This document shows positions 9,052 to 19,300 of a DNA stretch of 64,000 bases, in pieces. Within the stretch, counting starts at the first letter, position 1; the number at the start of each line of letters is the position of its first letter. The DNA lies in the NCBI GenBank assembly GCA_018266455.1, contig JAFEAJ010000010.1, positions 1-64,000 on the forward strand, read 5' to 3'. The position numbers and the translations under genes are program-made. Source of the stretch: Bacteroidota bacterium (GTDB lineage: Bacteria; Bacteroidota; Bacteroidia; Chitinophagales; Chitinophagaceae). Under the pieces are notes generated by a model, which saw only the letters and a program-made list of their open reading frames with translations, was not told where the DNA came from and did no database searches.

Positions 9052-9615
9052 ATGGAAACTGCAAATCAAACAGAAACCAAATGGTATGTGCTCCGTGTTG
9101 TTAGTGGCAAAGAGCGCAAGGTGAAGGAATATCTTGACAAAGAAATTACCCGTGGGGGGTGGGGCGAAGTGGTGAAGCAAGTGTTTCTGCCGGTTGAAAA
9201 AGTATATAAAGTGCAAAATGGAAAAAAAGTGATGCGGGAACGAAACTATTATCCCGGTTATGTAATGATTGAAGTGATGGAAGGCAAGCTCGGGGATGAT
9301 TTAAGGGATGCTGTAAAAAATACAACCAATGTTATTCATTTTCTTGGCAAGGAAAACCCCATTGCTTTAAGGAAAACAGAAGTGAACAAAATGCTTGGGA
9401 AAATGGATGAGATGGCTGAAGTTGGGGGAATGAGCATGAGCGAGCCATTCATTGTCGGCGAAACCATTAAAATCATTGAAGGGCCGTTTAACGATTTCAA
9501 TGGCGTTATTGAAGAAGTGAATGACGAGAAAAAGAAATTAAAAGTGACCGTGAAAATTTTTGGCCGCTCTACGCCCGTAGAGTTAAACTATATGCAGGTT
9601 GAAAAAATCGCATAA
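9052..9615 (+). CDS. nusG: Transcription termination/antitermination factor NusG
   Basis: A 187-residue protein with the N-terminal NGN domain (WYVLRVVSGKERKVKEYL, ... NYYPGYVMIEV ...) and the C-terminal KOW domain (IVGETIKIIEGPFNDFNGVIEEV). NusG binds RNA polymerase and couples it to Rho or the ribosome. The ATG at 9052 is chosen because upstream in-frame sequence overlaps secE in another frame and has no NusG similarity. It is normally followed directly by rplK; here a terminator and a minus-strand gene block intervene. Confidence 0.97.
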   Translation: METANQTETKWYVLRVVSGKERKVKEYLDKEITRGGWGEVVKQVFLPVEKVYKVQNGKKVMRERNYYPGYVMIEVMEGKLGDDLRDAVKNTTNVIHFLGKENPIALRKTEVNKMLGKMDEMAEVGGMSMSEPFIVGETIKIIEGPFNDFNGVIEEVNDEKKKLKVTVKIFGRSTPVELNYMQVEKIA

Positions 9616-9649
9616 TAAAAATAAAAGAACTTCATAAAATCAATAATAC

Positions 9650-9674
9650 AGCGCAACGAGAGTTGTGCTTTTTT
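9650..9674 (+). terminator. Intrinsic terminator after nusG
   Basis: AGCGCAAC and GTTGTGCT pair around GAGA, followed by T6. It separates nusG from the ribosomal protein genes further on. Confidence 0.85.
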
Positions 9675-9683
9675 GTTGATAAA

Positions 9684-9710
9684 ATAAAAAAACCTTCACG
9701 AAGAAGGTTT
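9684..9710 (-). terminator. Intrinsic terminator of the histone-like gene (minus strand)
   Basis: Read on the minus strand, AAACCTTC pairs with GAAGGTTT and is followed by a T run (A run at 9684-9690 on the plus strand). With the nusG hairpin it forms a back-to-back terminator pair. Confidence 0.8.
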
Positions 9711-9740
9711 GCCTATCTGGGGTTGAATGCATTGTTGATT

Positions 9741-10085
9741 TTATTCCATAGAGCCACTGTCCGTTGATGGCGTAACAGGGCTTTCGATTGCAGGAGCCTG
9801 TTCCGGTGCAGGTTCTGCAGCAGGCGTTGACACGGGAAGAGCTACCATTACAGGGGCTTTCTTTTTTGGTGCAGCTTTCTTCTTTGCGACTTTTTTTTTC
9901 GGTGCGGCTTTCTTTTTTGGTGCAGCTTTCTTCTTTGCGATTTTCTTTTTTGGTGCAACTTTTTTCTTTGCGACTTTCTTTTTCGGTGCAGCTTTTTTCT
10001 TAGCGGTTTTTTTAACTGATTTTTTTGTAGCTTTCTTTTTTGGCGCAGCTTTTTTCTTAGCAGCTTTTTTCTTTGACTTTGCCAT
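9741..10085 (-). CDS. Lysine/alanine-rich histone H1-like DNA-binding protein
   Basis: A 114-residue protein almost wholly made of KKAAPKKK-type repeats (about residues 1-80). It ends in a neutral, proline- and glutamate-containing tail (residues 81-114, PVSTPAAEPAPEQAPAIES). The composition is that of bacterial histone H1-like or AlgP-like proteins, which bind DNA or RNA by charge alone. There is no folded domain to identify. The repeat DNA is itself a run of imperfect 12-18 bp units and may vary in copy number between strains. It lies downstream of nusG on the opposite strand, after its own terminator. Confidence 0.75.
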   Translation of the reverse strand: MAKSKKKAAKKKAAPKKKATKKSVKKTAKKKAAPKKKVAKKKVAPKKKIAKKKAAPKKKAAPKKKVAKKKAAPKKKAPVMVALPVSTPAAEPAPEQAPAIESPVTPSTDSGSME

Positions 10086-10183
10086 AATTAAATGTGTTTG
10101 CTTTTAATAAAAAGATTTGGTATGGAAATTTAGTTATTTTTTGATTATTAATAAAAATTCTTAATTGTGTACTGAAAGAAATC

Positions 10184-11272
10184 TCAATGAATTTCGATTA
10201 TATCTGCATTTCCCCATCCCAGCGGTTCAGTATTGTCAGGTAATGAATTTGGATATGTATAATGGCAATCGCCCTGTTCAATATATTGTGAGGCTGTAGA
10301 TTTTAACCAGTATAGCTGGAGGGAAAAAGGCACTATAATAATTTTCTTTACATAAACATCTGATGCAGAAAATAGGCCTAATGCTATGTCGTTGCGGTCG
10401 GCTTGATTATATACATTGCCAAGCAAAGGGGCAGGGAGCGGGTCTAAAATACCGCCAGTTCTTGAAGTTTGACCCAGATATTGCTCCCAAAATGAATAAG
10501 CGGCCTCAGTCAATGAATACTCCTTGATTTCTATAAAATGCTTGCCATACCAGTAAATCGGAGAGGAAAAGACAGGCTGGTTTATCTCGCGACCGTCAAT
10601 CAATTTGTCTGACAAAACATCAATTTTAGTATCTTCGACGTATTGTTCGCAGAGCGCATAACAGGTGCACATATATGGGTCAGCACATGAAGGGCCGAAC
10701 GGGACACATGGCTCCCCCCATGATTTCCTTGGAAAATAACCGGAACTTGTCCAACGGTAATAATTCTTTTTATCTCCCGGGTCAAGGCTGTGGGCAGAGA
10801 CAATAAATTGATTTGGTCTCACATTTTCGATAGTAGAGCTGTCATAAACTACAGATACGCTATCGATAGCCGAGACTGGGAGTATCGTTTCTGGTTTTGA
10901 GATATAAGTTTTGCCATTCGCGAGATAGACTTTTAGCGTATAGGTATGACCAACAATTCCTATGAAGTTCGAGTCATTACTTTGATAATTCCCCTGCGAT
11001 GTTAATTTGCATACCGAGGAATCTCCGTTATCATCAGCTATTGTTACCTTGGCATCATTAATGAAAATTTGGGTTGAATCAATATATGATGTTGTGAAAT
11101 GCCCGCTATAGCTCAATTTAATTGAATATGGCGGAGGTTGTGTGGTTATAATTCCTTCGACAACCAATATGGGATTAGATTCTCTGATTGGAGGCGAAAT
11201 TTTTTTAATGCATCCAAATGTGAGAAAAATCAAAATAAAAACATGGAGTTTACTTACATATTGATTGAACAT
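10184..11272 (-). CDS. DUF4249-family outer-membrane lipoprotein
   Basis: A 362-residue protein with a lipoprotein signal and lipobox TFGC (Cys21). It begins its mature part with the family's typical PILVVEGIITTQPPPYSIKLSYS and a following Ig-like beta region (TLKVYLANGKTYISKPETILP). A cysteine-rich insert (CVPFGPSCADPYMCTCYALC) is notable. DUF4249 proteins are nearly always encoded beside a TonB-dependent receptor in Bacteroidota and probably sit on the cell surface next to it. Here the start follows the receptor stop by seven bases, so the two form one operon. The ligand is unknown. Confidence 0.85.
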   Translation of the reverse strand: MFNQYVSKLHVFILIFLTFGCIKKISPPIRESNPILVVEGIITTQPPPYSIKLSYSGHFTTSYIDSTQIFINDAKVTIADDNGDSSVCKLTSQGNYQSNDSNFIGIVGHTYTLKVYLANGKTYISKPETILPVSAIDSVSVVYDSSTIENVRPNQFIVSAHSLDPGDKKNYYRWTSSGYFPRKSWGEPCVPFGPSCADPYMCTCYALCEQYVEDTKIDVLSDKLIDGREINQPVFSSPIYWYGKHFIEIKEYSLTEAAYSFWEQYLGQTSRTGGILDPLPAPLLGNVYNQADRNDIALGLFSASDVYVKKIIIVPFSLQLYWLKSTASQYIEQGDCHYTYPNSLPDNTEPLGWGNADIIEIH

Positions 11273-11279
11273 AAAAGCA

Positions 11280-13634
11280 CTAAAAAAAAAAGTATAATGT
11301 TATTGAAGGAATAATTGTTCCAAGCACAGAAAGCTTATAGGAATTAAGTCCATATGTGTTTTGCTGAAAGTAGACAGAGTATGGATTCTTCCTCGCATAA
11401 ACATTATAGATTGAGAAATTTAAAATGGTATATTTTTTTTGTTCGGCAAACCTCCGTGAGTCATGTGAAAACGAAATATCTAACCTGTTATAATCGGGAA
11501 GCCTGTCTTCATTTCTTAAGGAGTAATTGGTAACCACGCTACCATTAATAAAGTAAGTGCCATCGGGATATGTGGCTGGCCTGCCACTGAGATAAATGAA
11601 ATTACAATTAAATTCCCAACCTTTCCCCAACTTGATAGTGCCTGAAATGTTCAAATTAACCGGCCTGTCAAAATTGGATGGATAATATAAACCATTATTA
11701 ACCTTTTCGCTTGGAAATGGAGTGACATCCTGTAAATAAGATCTTGACCAGGTATATGCAACCTGGCCAGTATACTTTCCTTTTGTTTTTTTGATGGTTA
11801 GCTCAATACCATACGCTTTGCCATTTGCGTTGAAAAGATCAGCATCAATATAAGGATTTAAAGAAAGGTCGGCCCCGTTTTTATAATCAAGAAGATTAAT
11901 TGATTTCTTATAATAACCTTCTACTGAAGTTTCAAAAATGTCATTGTCGAAATTCCTGAAAACTCCTAAGGCAAATTGACTTGTCATAGCGGGTTTAATT
12001 TGTTTATCACAAAGTTTCCAATAGTCTATAGGTGTAACGGAAATGGTATTAGACACTATTTGCAGGTATTGGAAGGTTTTGTTATAGTTCATTTTTACAG
12101 ATGTCTTGCCGTTCAATTTTATTTTCATCAATATTCTTGGCTCCCATCCGCTGTACGATTGTATTTTTTTGCCTTTTGGATAAAATATGCTATCAGTTAA
12201 AGTAGACTGAGACCATGGTTGTCCATTTTCGTAGGTATAAATGGTGTGTGGCCCCTTATACAAAAAATTAGATTGCCTGATCCCGGCTTCAAACGAGATA
12301 AAATCATTGATGTCAAGCTTGTCTAAAAAATAGGCTGAAATTTCATTTCCTTGTTCATTCTCTATTGAAATATGGTTAATAACAGATGTTTTAGCCATAG
12401 GCCTCAAATTTCCAGGGCTAACTTTATAACTAATAAAATCTCCCCCAATTTCCATATAGTTGTTGGCAGTTAGCTGATACGATAAACCTGCTTTTGCTTC
12501 CTGTTGCTGAATATTACTACGCAACCTGAACTGATAGGTTGGCTGGAAGCCATTTATATCTGAAATATAATAACTGTAGTTGCTGTTCAGATAAAAAACG
12601 AGCTTTTTAGCCAACTCTGATCTAAGATTAAACGAAACAATATTTGTTTGCCAGGAATAGCTGGTATCCCCCTGGAACCTAAAATTGTCCAAGCTTCTGT
12701 ACAAGGATAAGGATAGCCGGTTTTTCTCATTGATTTTATAATTGACTTTTCCGGTGCCATCATAAAAAAAAGCATTACTATTCCCTGCTGAACCGGGGAA
12801 TAGACTGATAATCATTCTAGGATATGCAACACGTGCGCCTGCGAAGAAAGTTAGTTTCTTATTGATCGGCCCATCGGCAAAAACATGTGCGCTTATCGGG
12901 CCTACTCCTGTATTGTAACGAACTTTCTGTTCATTGCCGGGTTTGATACTTATAGCTACTAATGAAGATAAACGCCCACCGTAAGATGCTGGTATCGCAC
13001 CTTTATATAAAGTAAAATTTTGTACTGCATCAGCGCTTATCACAGAATAAAAACCTAATAAATGAGCAGTATTGAAAATGGGTGCTCCATCTAATAAAAC
13101 TAAATTTTGGTCAACATTGCCGCCTCTGACATTAAATCCATTGGCGCCTTCACCTGCTGTAGTAATCCCGCTTTGTAAGGTTAGCGCTTTAATTAAGTCA
13201 GCTTCGCCAATTGTTAATGCGGTTTTGCGCAACTGGGCAACATTGATGTTAATGGTGCTCATTTTTAATTCAGTTACATTGGCATCTTTCTTCCTTGATT
13301 CGATTATTACTTCTGGCAATTCTGTCGGTGGTTTTTTTTTAAGCTCAATAAGCACAAATGATTCGTCTAAAAGATAAACCATTTTTGAGGCTGACTTGTA
13401 TCCAAATGAGCTGCACAGCAGGTCATATGAATCGATTGGGAGGCTTAGGCTAAATTTCCCGGAATCTGTAGCTATTGTTCCCTTATTAATTGTTTTAACA
13501 TAAATGCTGGCGCCAGGAATTGGCTGTTTGGTATCAAAATCTAGCACCTTCCCTCTAAGTTCTATTTGCTGTGCTGAAATTGTTGCAGGCAAAATCATTA
13601 TAAAAAGAAAAAAGTATTTTCGGAATGCGAGCAA
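11280..13634 (-). CDS. TonB-dependent receptor with carboxypeptidase-regulatory-like N-domain
   Basis: A 784-residue outer-membrane receptor. It has a signal peptide ending ATISAQQ and a CarboxypepD_reg-like domain (RGKVLDFDTKQPIPGASIYV). The plug domain (EADLIKALTLQSGITTAGEGANGFNVRGGNVDQNLVLLDGAPI in pieces) is intact, as is a beta barrel ending in the aromatic ITLYFFF. Such receptors import ligands using TonB/ExbBD energy. It is shorter than SusC proteins and its partner is DUF4249, not SusD, so a glycan role is not implied. The start is TTG at 13634; a TGA directly precedes it, and the next ATG (13598) would leave too short a signal peptide. Confidence 0.9.
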   Translation of the reverse strand: MLAFRKYFFLFIMILPATISAQQIELRGKVLDFDTKQPIPGASIYVKTINKGTIATDSGKFSLSLPIDSYDLLCSSFGYKSASKMVYLLDESFVLIELKKKPPTELPEVIIESRKKDANVTELKMSTININVAQLRKTALTIGEADLIKALTLQSGITTAGEGANGFNVRGGNVDQNLVLLDGAPIFNTAHLLGFYSVISADAVQNFTLYKGAIPASYGGRLSSLVAISIKPGNEQKVRYNTGVGPISAHVFADGPINKKLTFFAGARVAYPRMIISLFPGSAGNSNAFFYDGTGKVNYKINEKNRLSLSLYRSLDNFRFQGDTSYSWQTNIVSFNLRSELAKKLVFYLNSNYSYYISDINGFQPTYQFRLRSNIQQQEAKAGLSYQLTANNYMEIGGDFISYKVSPGNLRPMAKTSVINHISIENEQGNEISAYFLDKLDINDFISFEAGIRQSNFLYKGPHTIYTYENGQPWSQSTLTDSIFYPKGKKIQSYSGWEPRILMKIKLNGKTSVKMNYNKTFQYLQIVSNTISVTPIDYWKLCDKQIKPAMTSQFALGVFRNFDNDIFETSVEGYYKKSINLLDYKNGADLSLNPYIDADLFNANGKAYGIELTIKKTKGKYTGQVAYTWSRSYLQDVTPFPSEKVNNGLYYPSNFDRPVNLNISGTIKLGKGWEFNCNFIYLSGRPATYPDGTYFINGSVVTNYSLRNEDRLPDYNRLDISFSHDSRRFAEQKKYTILNFSIYNVYARKNPYSVYFQQNTYGLNSYKLSVLGTIIPSITLYFFF

Positions 13635-13735
13635 TCAAAAAGAATTATGGGGGGGTAATATAATACGGTAATTGATCTTTAGCTATAAAGATTTTAAAAT
13701 TATGAATTGAAATGGACGAAAAAAAAATCTTTATA

Positions 13736-13767
13736 TTGTCAGGTTTTAATTTTTTATATTACCTTCG
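13736..13767 (+). promoter_or_regulatory. Promoter of the rplKAJL operon
   Basis: TTG at 13736-13738, a 21-base spacer, then TACCTTCG at 13760-13767, one base off TAnnTTTG. It lies about 86 bases before rplK. A local promoter is needed here because nusG ends in a terminator 4 kb upstream. Confidence 0.6.
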
Positions 13768-13853
13768 CAGCCCCAAACAAAGTTCTTTTGATGATTGGAT
13801 TTGGGAGTTCCGCGCCGAATGGCCGGAACGCTATAACCAAAAAATGAAATAAC

Positions 13854-14297
13854 ATGGCAAAAGAAATCACAGGTTATGTGAAATTGCAGGTAAAAGGCGG
13901 CCAGGCCAATCCTGCGCCCCCAATTGGGCCGGCACTCGGTTCAAAAGGCGTTAACATCATGGAATTCTGCAAGCAATTCAATGCTCGTACGCAGGATAAG
14001 GTTGGAAAAGTACTTCCCGTAGTCATTACTGTTTATAATGACAAATCATTTGATTTTATCATTAAAACCCCCCCGGCTGCTGTTCAGTTGATGGAAGCTT
14101 CTAAAGTTCAAAGCGGTTCCAAGGAACCAAATCGCAACAAAGTTGGAAAAGTTACCTGGGCACAGGTTGAAGCAATTGCCAAGGACAAAATGCCCGACCT
14201 GAATTGCTTTACTGTTGAAAGCGCCATGCGCATGGTGGCTGGTACTGCGCGCAGCATGGGCATTACTGTGGATGGCAAAGCCCCATGGGAAAACTGA
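13854..14297 (+). CDS. rplK: 50S ribosomal protein L11
   Basis: A 147-residue protein with the full L11 N-domain ([31 protein letters not shown] in pieces) and the RNA-binding C-domain ([18 protein letters not shown] in pieces). It forms the GTPase-associated region of the large subunit. Normal length. First gene of the rplKAJL block, 26 bases before rplA. Confidence 0.98.
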   Translation: MAKEITGYVKLQVKGGQANPAPPIGPALGSKGVNIMEFCKQFNARTQDKVGKVLPVVITVYNDKSFDFIIKTPPAAVQLMEASKVQSGSKEPNRNKVGKVTWAQVEAIAKDKMPDLNCFTVESAMRMVAGTARSMGITVDGKAPWEN

Positions 14298-14323
14298 TCT
14301 CACAACTAAAAAATTATTGCGAA

Positions 14324-15016
14324 ATGGCAATCACAAAAAAAAGAAAATTAGCGGCAGCTAAAGTTGATAAAAATAAAGTTTACTCTCTTCAGGAGGCTTC
14401 TTCTCTGGTAAAGGAAGTGAATACCACGAAGTTTGATGCATCCGTAGACCTGCATGTCCGTTTGGGCGTTGATCCCAAAAAAGCCGACCAGTCCATTAGG
14501 GGAACTGTTAGCCTTCCTCACGGTACAGGCAAAACAAAGAAAGTACTTGTGCTGTGCACGCCCGATAAAGAAGCTGATGCAAAAGCAGCAGGAGCTGATT
14601 ATGTGGGCCTTGATGAGTATATCCAAAAAATTGAAGGGGGATGGGTAGATGTGGATGTGATCGTGGCAACACCTGCTGTGATGCCGAAAATTGGCAAACT
14701 TGGTAAAGTGCTTGGCCCCCGCAACCTGATGCCAAACCCCAAAACAGGAACAGTGACCAATGATGTCGCTGCTGCAGTGAATGAAGTAAAGGGAGGCAAA
14801 ATCGCTTTCAAAGTGGATAAGGCGGGTATTATACATGCCTCCATTGGCCGCGTAAGTTTTGCGCCTGAAAAAATCAGGGACAATAGCCAGGAATTGCTTA
14901 ATGCCATAATCAAAGCCAAACCGGCCACAGCAAAAGGAACTTATCTGAAAAGCATTTTTATGGCCAGCTCCATGAGCCCCGGCATATCCATCGATACCAA
15001 AGCATTTGTCCACTAA
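14324..15016 (+). CDS. rplA: 50S ribosomal protein L1
   Basis: A 230-residue protein starting MAITKKRKL. It carries the L1 core and the signature [18 protein letters not shown]. It binds 23S rRNA at the L1 stalk and in many bacteria represses its own operon by binding the mRNA leader. The ATG at 14324 is preferred: the longer frame from 14285 overlaps the end of rplK and does not look like L1. Confidence 0.98.
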   Translation: MAITKKRKLAAAKVDKNKVYSLQEASSLVKEVNTTKFDASVDLHVRLGVDPKKADQSIRGTVSLPHGTGKTKKVLVLCTPDKEADAKAAGADYVGLDEYIQKIEGGWVDVDVIVATPAVMPKIGKLGKVLGPRNLMPNPKTGTVTNDVAAAVNEVKGGKIAFKVDKAGIIHASIGRVSFAPEKIRDNSQELLNAIIKAKPATAKGTYLKSIFMASSMSPGISIDTKAFVH

Positions 15017-15102
15017 GCTTTGCCATAGCCCTTTGCTGATAAGAAGAGGGGGGTATGTGCGAGTTGATACAGAAAACATAGAACAGTCAAAATTTTAATA
15101 AA

Positions 15103-15636
15103 ATGACTAAAGATCAAAAAAACGAAGTGATTGATGCATTGAAAGAAACATTCTCTCAATACAATAACTTCTACGTTACCAACACAGAGTCGCTTACTGT
15201 TGAACAGGTTGGCAAATTGCGCCGTATATGTTTCAACAAGAAAGTGGAGATGAAGGTGGCCAAGAACACGCTTATTAAAAAGGCGCTTGAAAGCATCGAC
15301 CAGAAAAGATATTCAAATGTCTATGATTCATTGCATGGAGTAACCGCTTTGCTGTTTTCGGAAAGCGCTAAAGAGCCTGCATTGATCATCAGTACTTTTC
15401 GCAAAGAAGGCAACACTGAAAAACCAGTGCTGAAAGCGGCATTCATTGATGGTGATGTGTTTGCGGGCGATGACCAGTTGAAGGTTTTGACTACATTAAA
15501 AAGCAAGCATGATCTTATTGGCGAAATTATCGGATTGTTGCAATCGCCAATTAAGAATGTTGTTGGCGGCTTGAATGCAGGGGGCAAATTAGCAGGGCTG
15601 GTCAAAGCTTTGGAAGAAAGAGCAGCATCGAATTAA
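15103..15636 (+). CDS. rplJ: 50S ribosomal protein L10
   Basis: A 177-residue protein with the L10 N-terminal rRNA-binding part (LRRICFNKKVEMKVAKNTLIKKAL in pieces) and a C-terminal helix (KNVVGGLNAGGKLAGLVKALEERA) that holds L7/L12 dimers. It is the base of the ribosomal stalk. It starts 86 bases after rplA and is followed 104 bases later by rplL, with a hairpin in between. Confidence 0.97.
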   Translation: MTKDQKNEVIDALKETFSQYNNFYVTNTESLTVEQVGKLRRICFNKKVEMKVAKNTLIKKALESIDQKRYSNVYDSLHGVTALLFSESAKEPALIISTFRKEGNTEKPVLKAAFIDGDVFAGDDQLKVLTTLKSKHDLIGEIIGLLQSPIKNVVGGLNAGGKLAGLVKALEERAASN

Positions 15637-15691
15637 AATCGTCATTAAAACCCAGGCCTGAGGGTCAATAAAGGCAAATTTTTTTAAACCC

Positions 15692-15725
15692 TCCGCCGGA
15701 TCCGCAAAGCGGATGTGAAGGCGGA
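15692..15725 (+). promoter_or_regulatory. RNA hairpin between rplJ and rplL
   Basis: An outer stem TCCGCC/GGCGGA encloses an inner stem TCCGC/GCGGA with loop AAA. An A6 run follows, not a T run, so it is not a terminator on this strand. It could be an RNase site or stabilising structure that helps set the L10 : L7/L12 ratio. Confidence 0.5.
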
Positions 15726-15740
15726 AAAAATTTAAACAAT

Positions 15741-16121
15741 ATGGCAGACTTAAAAGCAGTTGCAGAGCAGTTAGTAGGGCTGACTGTAAAAGAAGTAAAC
15801 GAATTAGCAAAAATCCTGAAAGAAGAATACGGTATTGAGCCGGCAGCCGCAGCTGTGGCTGTTGCTGCAGGCCCTGCAGCAGGTGGTGGCGCTGCAGCCG
15901 CTGAAGAAAAAACTTCTTTCAATGTCATTTTGAAAGCAGCCGGAGCTAACAAGCTTAACGTGGTTAAAATTGTAAAGGACCTGACCGGCCTTGGTTTGAA
16001 AGAAGCTAAGGATTTGGTTGACGGCGCTCCTAAACCAGTTAAAGAAGGGGTTAGCAAAGCTGATGCTGATGCATTGGTAGCCAAACTCAAAGAAGCTGGT
16101 GCTGATGTAGAAGTTCAGTAA
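15741..16121 (+). CDS. rplL: 50S ribosomal protein L7/L12
   Basis: A 126-residue protein with the N-terminal dimerisation helix pair, the Ala/Gly-rich hinge ([21 protein letters not shown], about residues 34-54) and the C-terminal factor-binding domain ([20 protein letters not shown]). Multiple copies per ribosome recruit translation factors. It ends in a strong terminator. Confidence 0.98.
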   Translation: MADLKAVAEQLVGLTVKEVNELAKILKEEYGIEPAAAAVAVAAGPAAGGGAAAAEEKTSFNVILKAAGANKLNVVKIVKDLTGLGLKEAKDLVDGAPKPVKEGVSKADADALVAKLKEAGADVEVQ

Positions 16122-16144
16122 AATTTTTCGGCAAAATGGTTCAA

Positions 16145-16180
16145 TTTAACCCCAGCGCAGGTTGGGGTTAAAGTTTTTTT
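16145..16180 (+). terminator. Intrinsic terminator after rplL
   Basis: TTTAACCCCA pairs with TGGGGTTAAA around an eight-base loop, followed by T7. It partly or fully separates rplL from rpoB. Confidence 0.9.
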
Positions 16181-16217
16181 GCAAATAATCTTTTATGGAT
16201 TATTTATACTTTTTCAT

Positions 16218-16225
16218 TACCTTTG
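16218..16225 (+). promoter_or_regulatory. Promoter -7 box of rpoB
   Basis: TACCTTTG, an exact TAnnTTTG match, lies 138 bases before rpoB and downstream of the rplL terminator. No TTG is seen at the right distance upstream. Confidence 0.55.
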
Positions 16226-16362
16226 CTGTCCTTTTGTATGTCCTTAATAGCAATAATCTACTGAAAATGTTGGAAATGGATTTCAGAGAACTGAATAGTT
16301 CCCTGAAATTTTATTGCTTACAGGAGTTTTGAAGTAGATAATTAAAACCGGGTTTAAATAAT

Positions 16363-19300
16363 ATGTCTTCAACAAAATTGCAAACAAGGGTCAATTTCGG
16401 AAAGATCAAACATCTTGCTGAAACTCCGGACCTGCTCGAAGTACAAATTCAATCTTTCAAAGAATTTTTTCAACTGGAAACCACTCCTGACAAGCGCAAC
16501 ATCGAAGGGTTGTTCAGGGTGTTCAAAGAAAATTTCCCGATCACTGATACGCGGAATATTTTCATGCTGGAATTTTTGGATTACTTTATTGACCCGCCCC
16601 GCTACACAATTGAAGAGTGCATGGAACGTGGCTTGACTTATGCCGTTCCGTTAAAAGCAAAACTCCGACTGAGCTGTAACGATGAAGAGCATGTGGATTT
16701 CCAGACCATTGTTCAGGATGTTTTCCTTGGCAACATTCCTTACATGACCCCGCGCGGAACATTTGTTATTAATGGTGCCGAGCGTGTGGTTGTTTCGCAA
16801 TTGCACCGCTCACCAGGCGTGTTCTTCGGCCAGTCCATTCACCCCAATGGCACAAAGATTTATTCTGCCAGGGTAATCCCTTTCAAAGGGGCGTGGATGG
16901 AATTTGCTACGGACATCAACAATGTGATGTATGCATATATCGACCGAAAGAAAAAATTCCCGGTCACCACATTGCTGCGCTCCATCGGCTACGAAACTGA
17001 TAAAGACATTCTCGAACTGTTTGGCATGGCTGATGAGGTGAATGTCGATAAAAAAACTTTGCAAAAATATGTAGGCAGGAAGCTCGCTGCACGTGTGCTA
17101 AGAACATGGGTGGAAGATTTTGTGGATGAAGATACAGGGGAAGTAGTTTCCATTGAACGCAACGAAATAGTGCTTGAGCGGGATACCATTTTGGATGAAG
17201 AAGCTATTGGTATGGTGGTAGAAATGGACGTGAAGAGCCTGTTCATTCAAAAAGAAAATGTAGGAGGTGATTATGCCATAATTTATAACACACTGAACAA
17301 AGATACATCGAACAGTGAATTGGAAGCAGTGCAGCATATCTATCGCCAGTTGCGCGGCGCTGATGCGCCTGATGATGAAACTGCTCGTGGCATTATCGAC
17401 AAATTATTCTTCAGCGATAAACGCTATGATCTCGGCGAGGTAGGGCGCTATAAGATCAATCGCAAACTTGGCCTCAACCAGCCTTTAGATCAAAAAACGT
17501 TGACTAAAGGAGATATGATCGAGATCATCAAGTACCTTGTTCGTCTCACAAATGCCAAAGCCGAAATTGATGATATTGACCATTTGAGCAACCGGCGTGT
17601 CCGCACAGTGGGCGAACAACTGTATGCCCAGTTCGGGGTTGGCCTTGCGCGTATGGCAAGGACAATACGTGAGAGAATGAATGTTCGCGACAATGAAGTG
17701 TTCACTCCTGTTGATTTGATCAATGCCAGGACACTTTCTTCTGTGATCAATTCATTTTTCGGCACATCACAACTTTCTCAGTTCCTCGACCAGACCAACC
17801 CATTGAGCGAGATCACCCACAAACGGCGTATCTCGGCATTAGGCCCAGGTGGCTTAAGCCGTGAGCGTGCAGGCTTCGAGGTTCGTGACGTGCATTATTC
17901 TCACTATGGGCGGTTGTGCACCATTGAAACTCCTGAGGGCCCGAACATTGGGTTGATTTCCACACTTTGTGTCCATGCAAAAATCAATGAAATGGGATTC
18001 ATTGAAACCCCCTATCATAAAGTGCATGATGGCAAAGTAGACCTGAAAAAATTAACTTACCTGAGCGCCGAAGAAGAAGATATTGCAAAAATTGCACAGG
18101 CAAATGTCCCGCTTGATGACAAAGGAAATTTTATTGAGGAGAAAATCATCTCTCGCCAAACAGGCGATTTTCCAATTCTTGATAAGAATGAAGTGGAATT
18201 TATGGACGTTGCTCCGAACCAGATTGTTGGCCTGAGCGCTTCATTGATCCCATTTCTTGAGCATGATGATGCCAACCGTGCATTGATGGGATCGAACATG
18301 CAGCGCCAGGCTGTTCCATTGATTCGCCCAGAAATGCCAATTGTTGGTACCGGCCTTGAGGCAAAAGCAGCACGTGATGCAAGGATCCAGATCCACTCTG
18401 ATGGAGAAGGCGTTGTTGAATATGTTGATGCAAATGAAATTCATGTTCGTTACGAAAGAAATGAAACCCAAAAGTTAGTAAGTTTCGAAGAAGATTTGAA
18501 AATTTACAGGCTTACTAAATTCATAAAAACAAACCAGGAAACCTGCATTAACCTGAAACCTGCTGTTAAAAAAGGGCAGCGGGTAAGAGAAGGTGATTTC
18601 CTTACTGAAGGTTATGCAGTACAGGCTGGTGAAATGGCGCTCGGTCGCAATTTAAAGGTTGCGTTTATGCCGTGGAAAGGCTACAACTTTGAGGATGCAA
18701 TTGTAATAAGCGAGAAAGTAGTGCGTGAAGATTTGTTCACCTCTGTCCATATTTCAGAATATGAGTTGGAGGTTCGAGATACGAAATTAGGAGAAGAAGA
18801 ATTAACTCCTGATATCCCGAACGTTTCAGAGGAAGCAACAAAAGACCTTGATGAGAACGGGATCATCCGCGTGGGCGCGCAAATCAAAGAGGGAGATATT
18901 TTAATTGGAAAGATTACTCCGAAAGGAGAAAGCGACCCAACTCCAGAGGAAAAATTGTTGCGGGCCATTTTCGGTGATAAAGCAGGCGACGCCAAAGACG
19001 CATCATTGAAAGCGCCCAGTGGAACAGAAGGCGTGGTAATAGGTAAAAAGCTATTCCAGCGTGCAAAGAAAGACAAGAACACAAAGGTCCGCGAGAAAGC
19101 AGCGCTTGATAAGATTGAAAAGGTGCATGAGAAAAATGTTACTGATTTGATGGATGTGCTGTTGAGCAAACTGCAGGTATTGTTAAAAGACCACACGTCG
19201 TTAGGAGTCAATAATAATTTTGGCGAAGTGCAGATTGGGAAAGGTGCAAAATTCACAGCAAAGAATTTAGCTGGCATTGATTATCTTAATGTAAATCCCT

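Noticed and set aside
9850-10080. CRISPR-like repeated array
   Set aside because: The repeats are coding units of the lysine-rich protein, without spacers of even length.
14348-15079. 243-codon open frame on the minus strand
   Set aside because: It is fully antisense to rplA, which has clear L1 motifs; codon-bias shadow.
18681-19277. 198-codon minus-strand open frame
   Set aside because: Antisense to the middle of rpoB; low-complexity Ser/Phe-rich translation with no domain.
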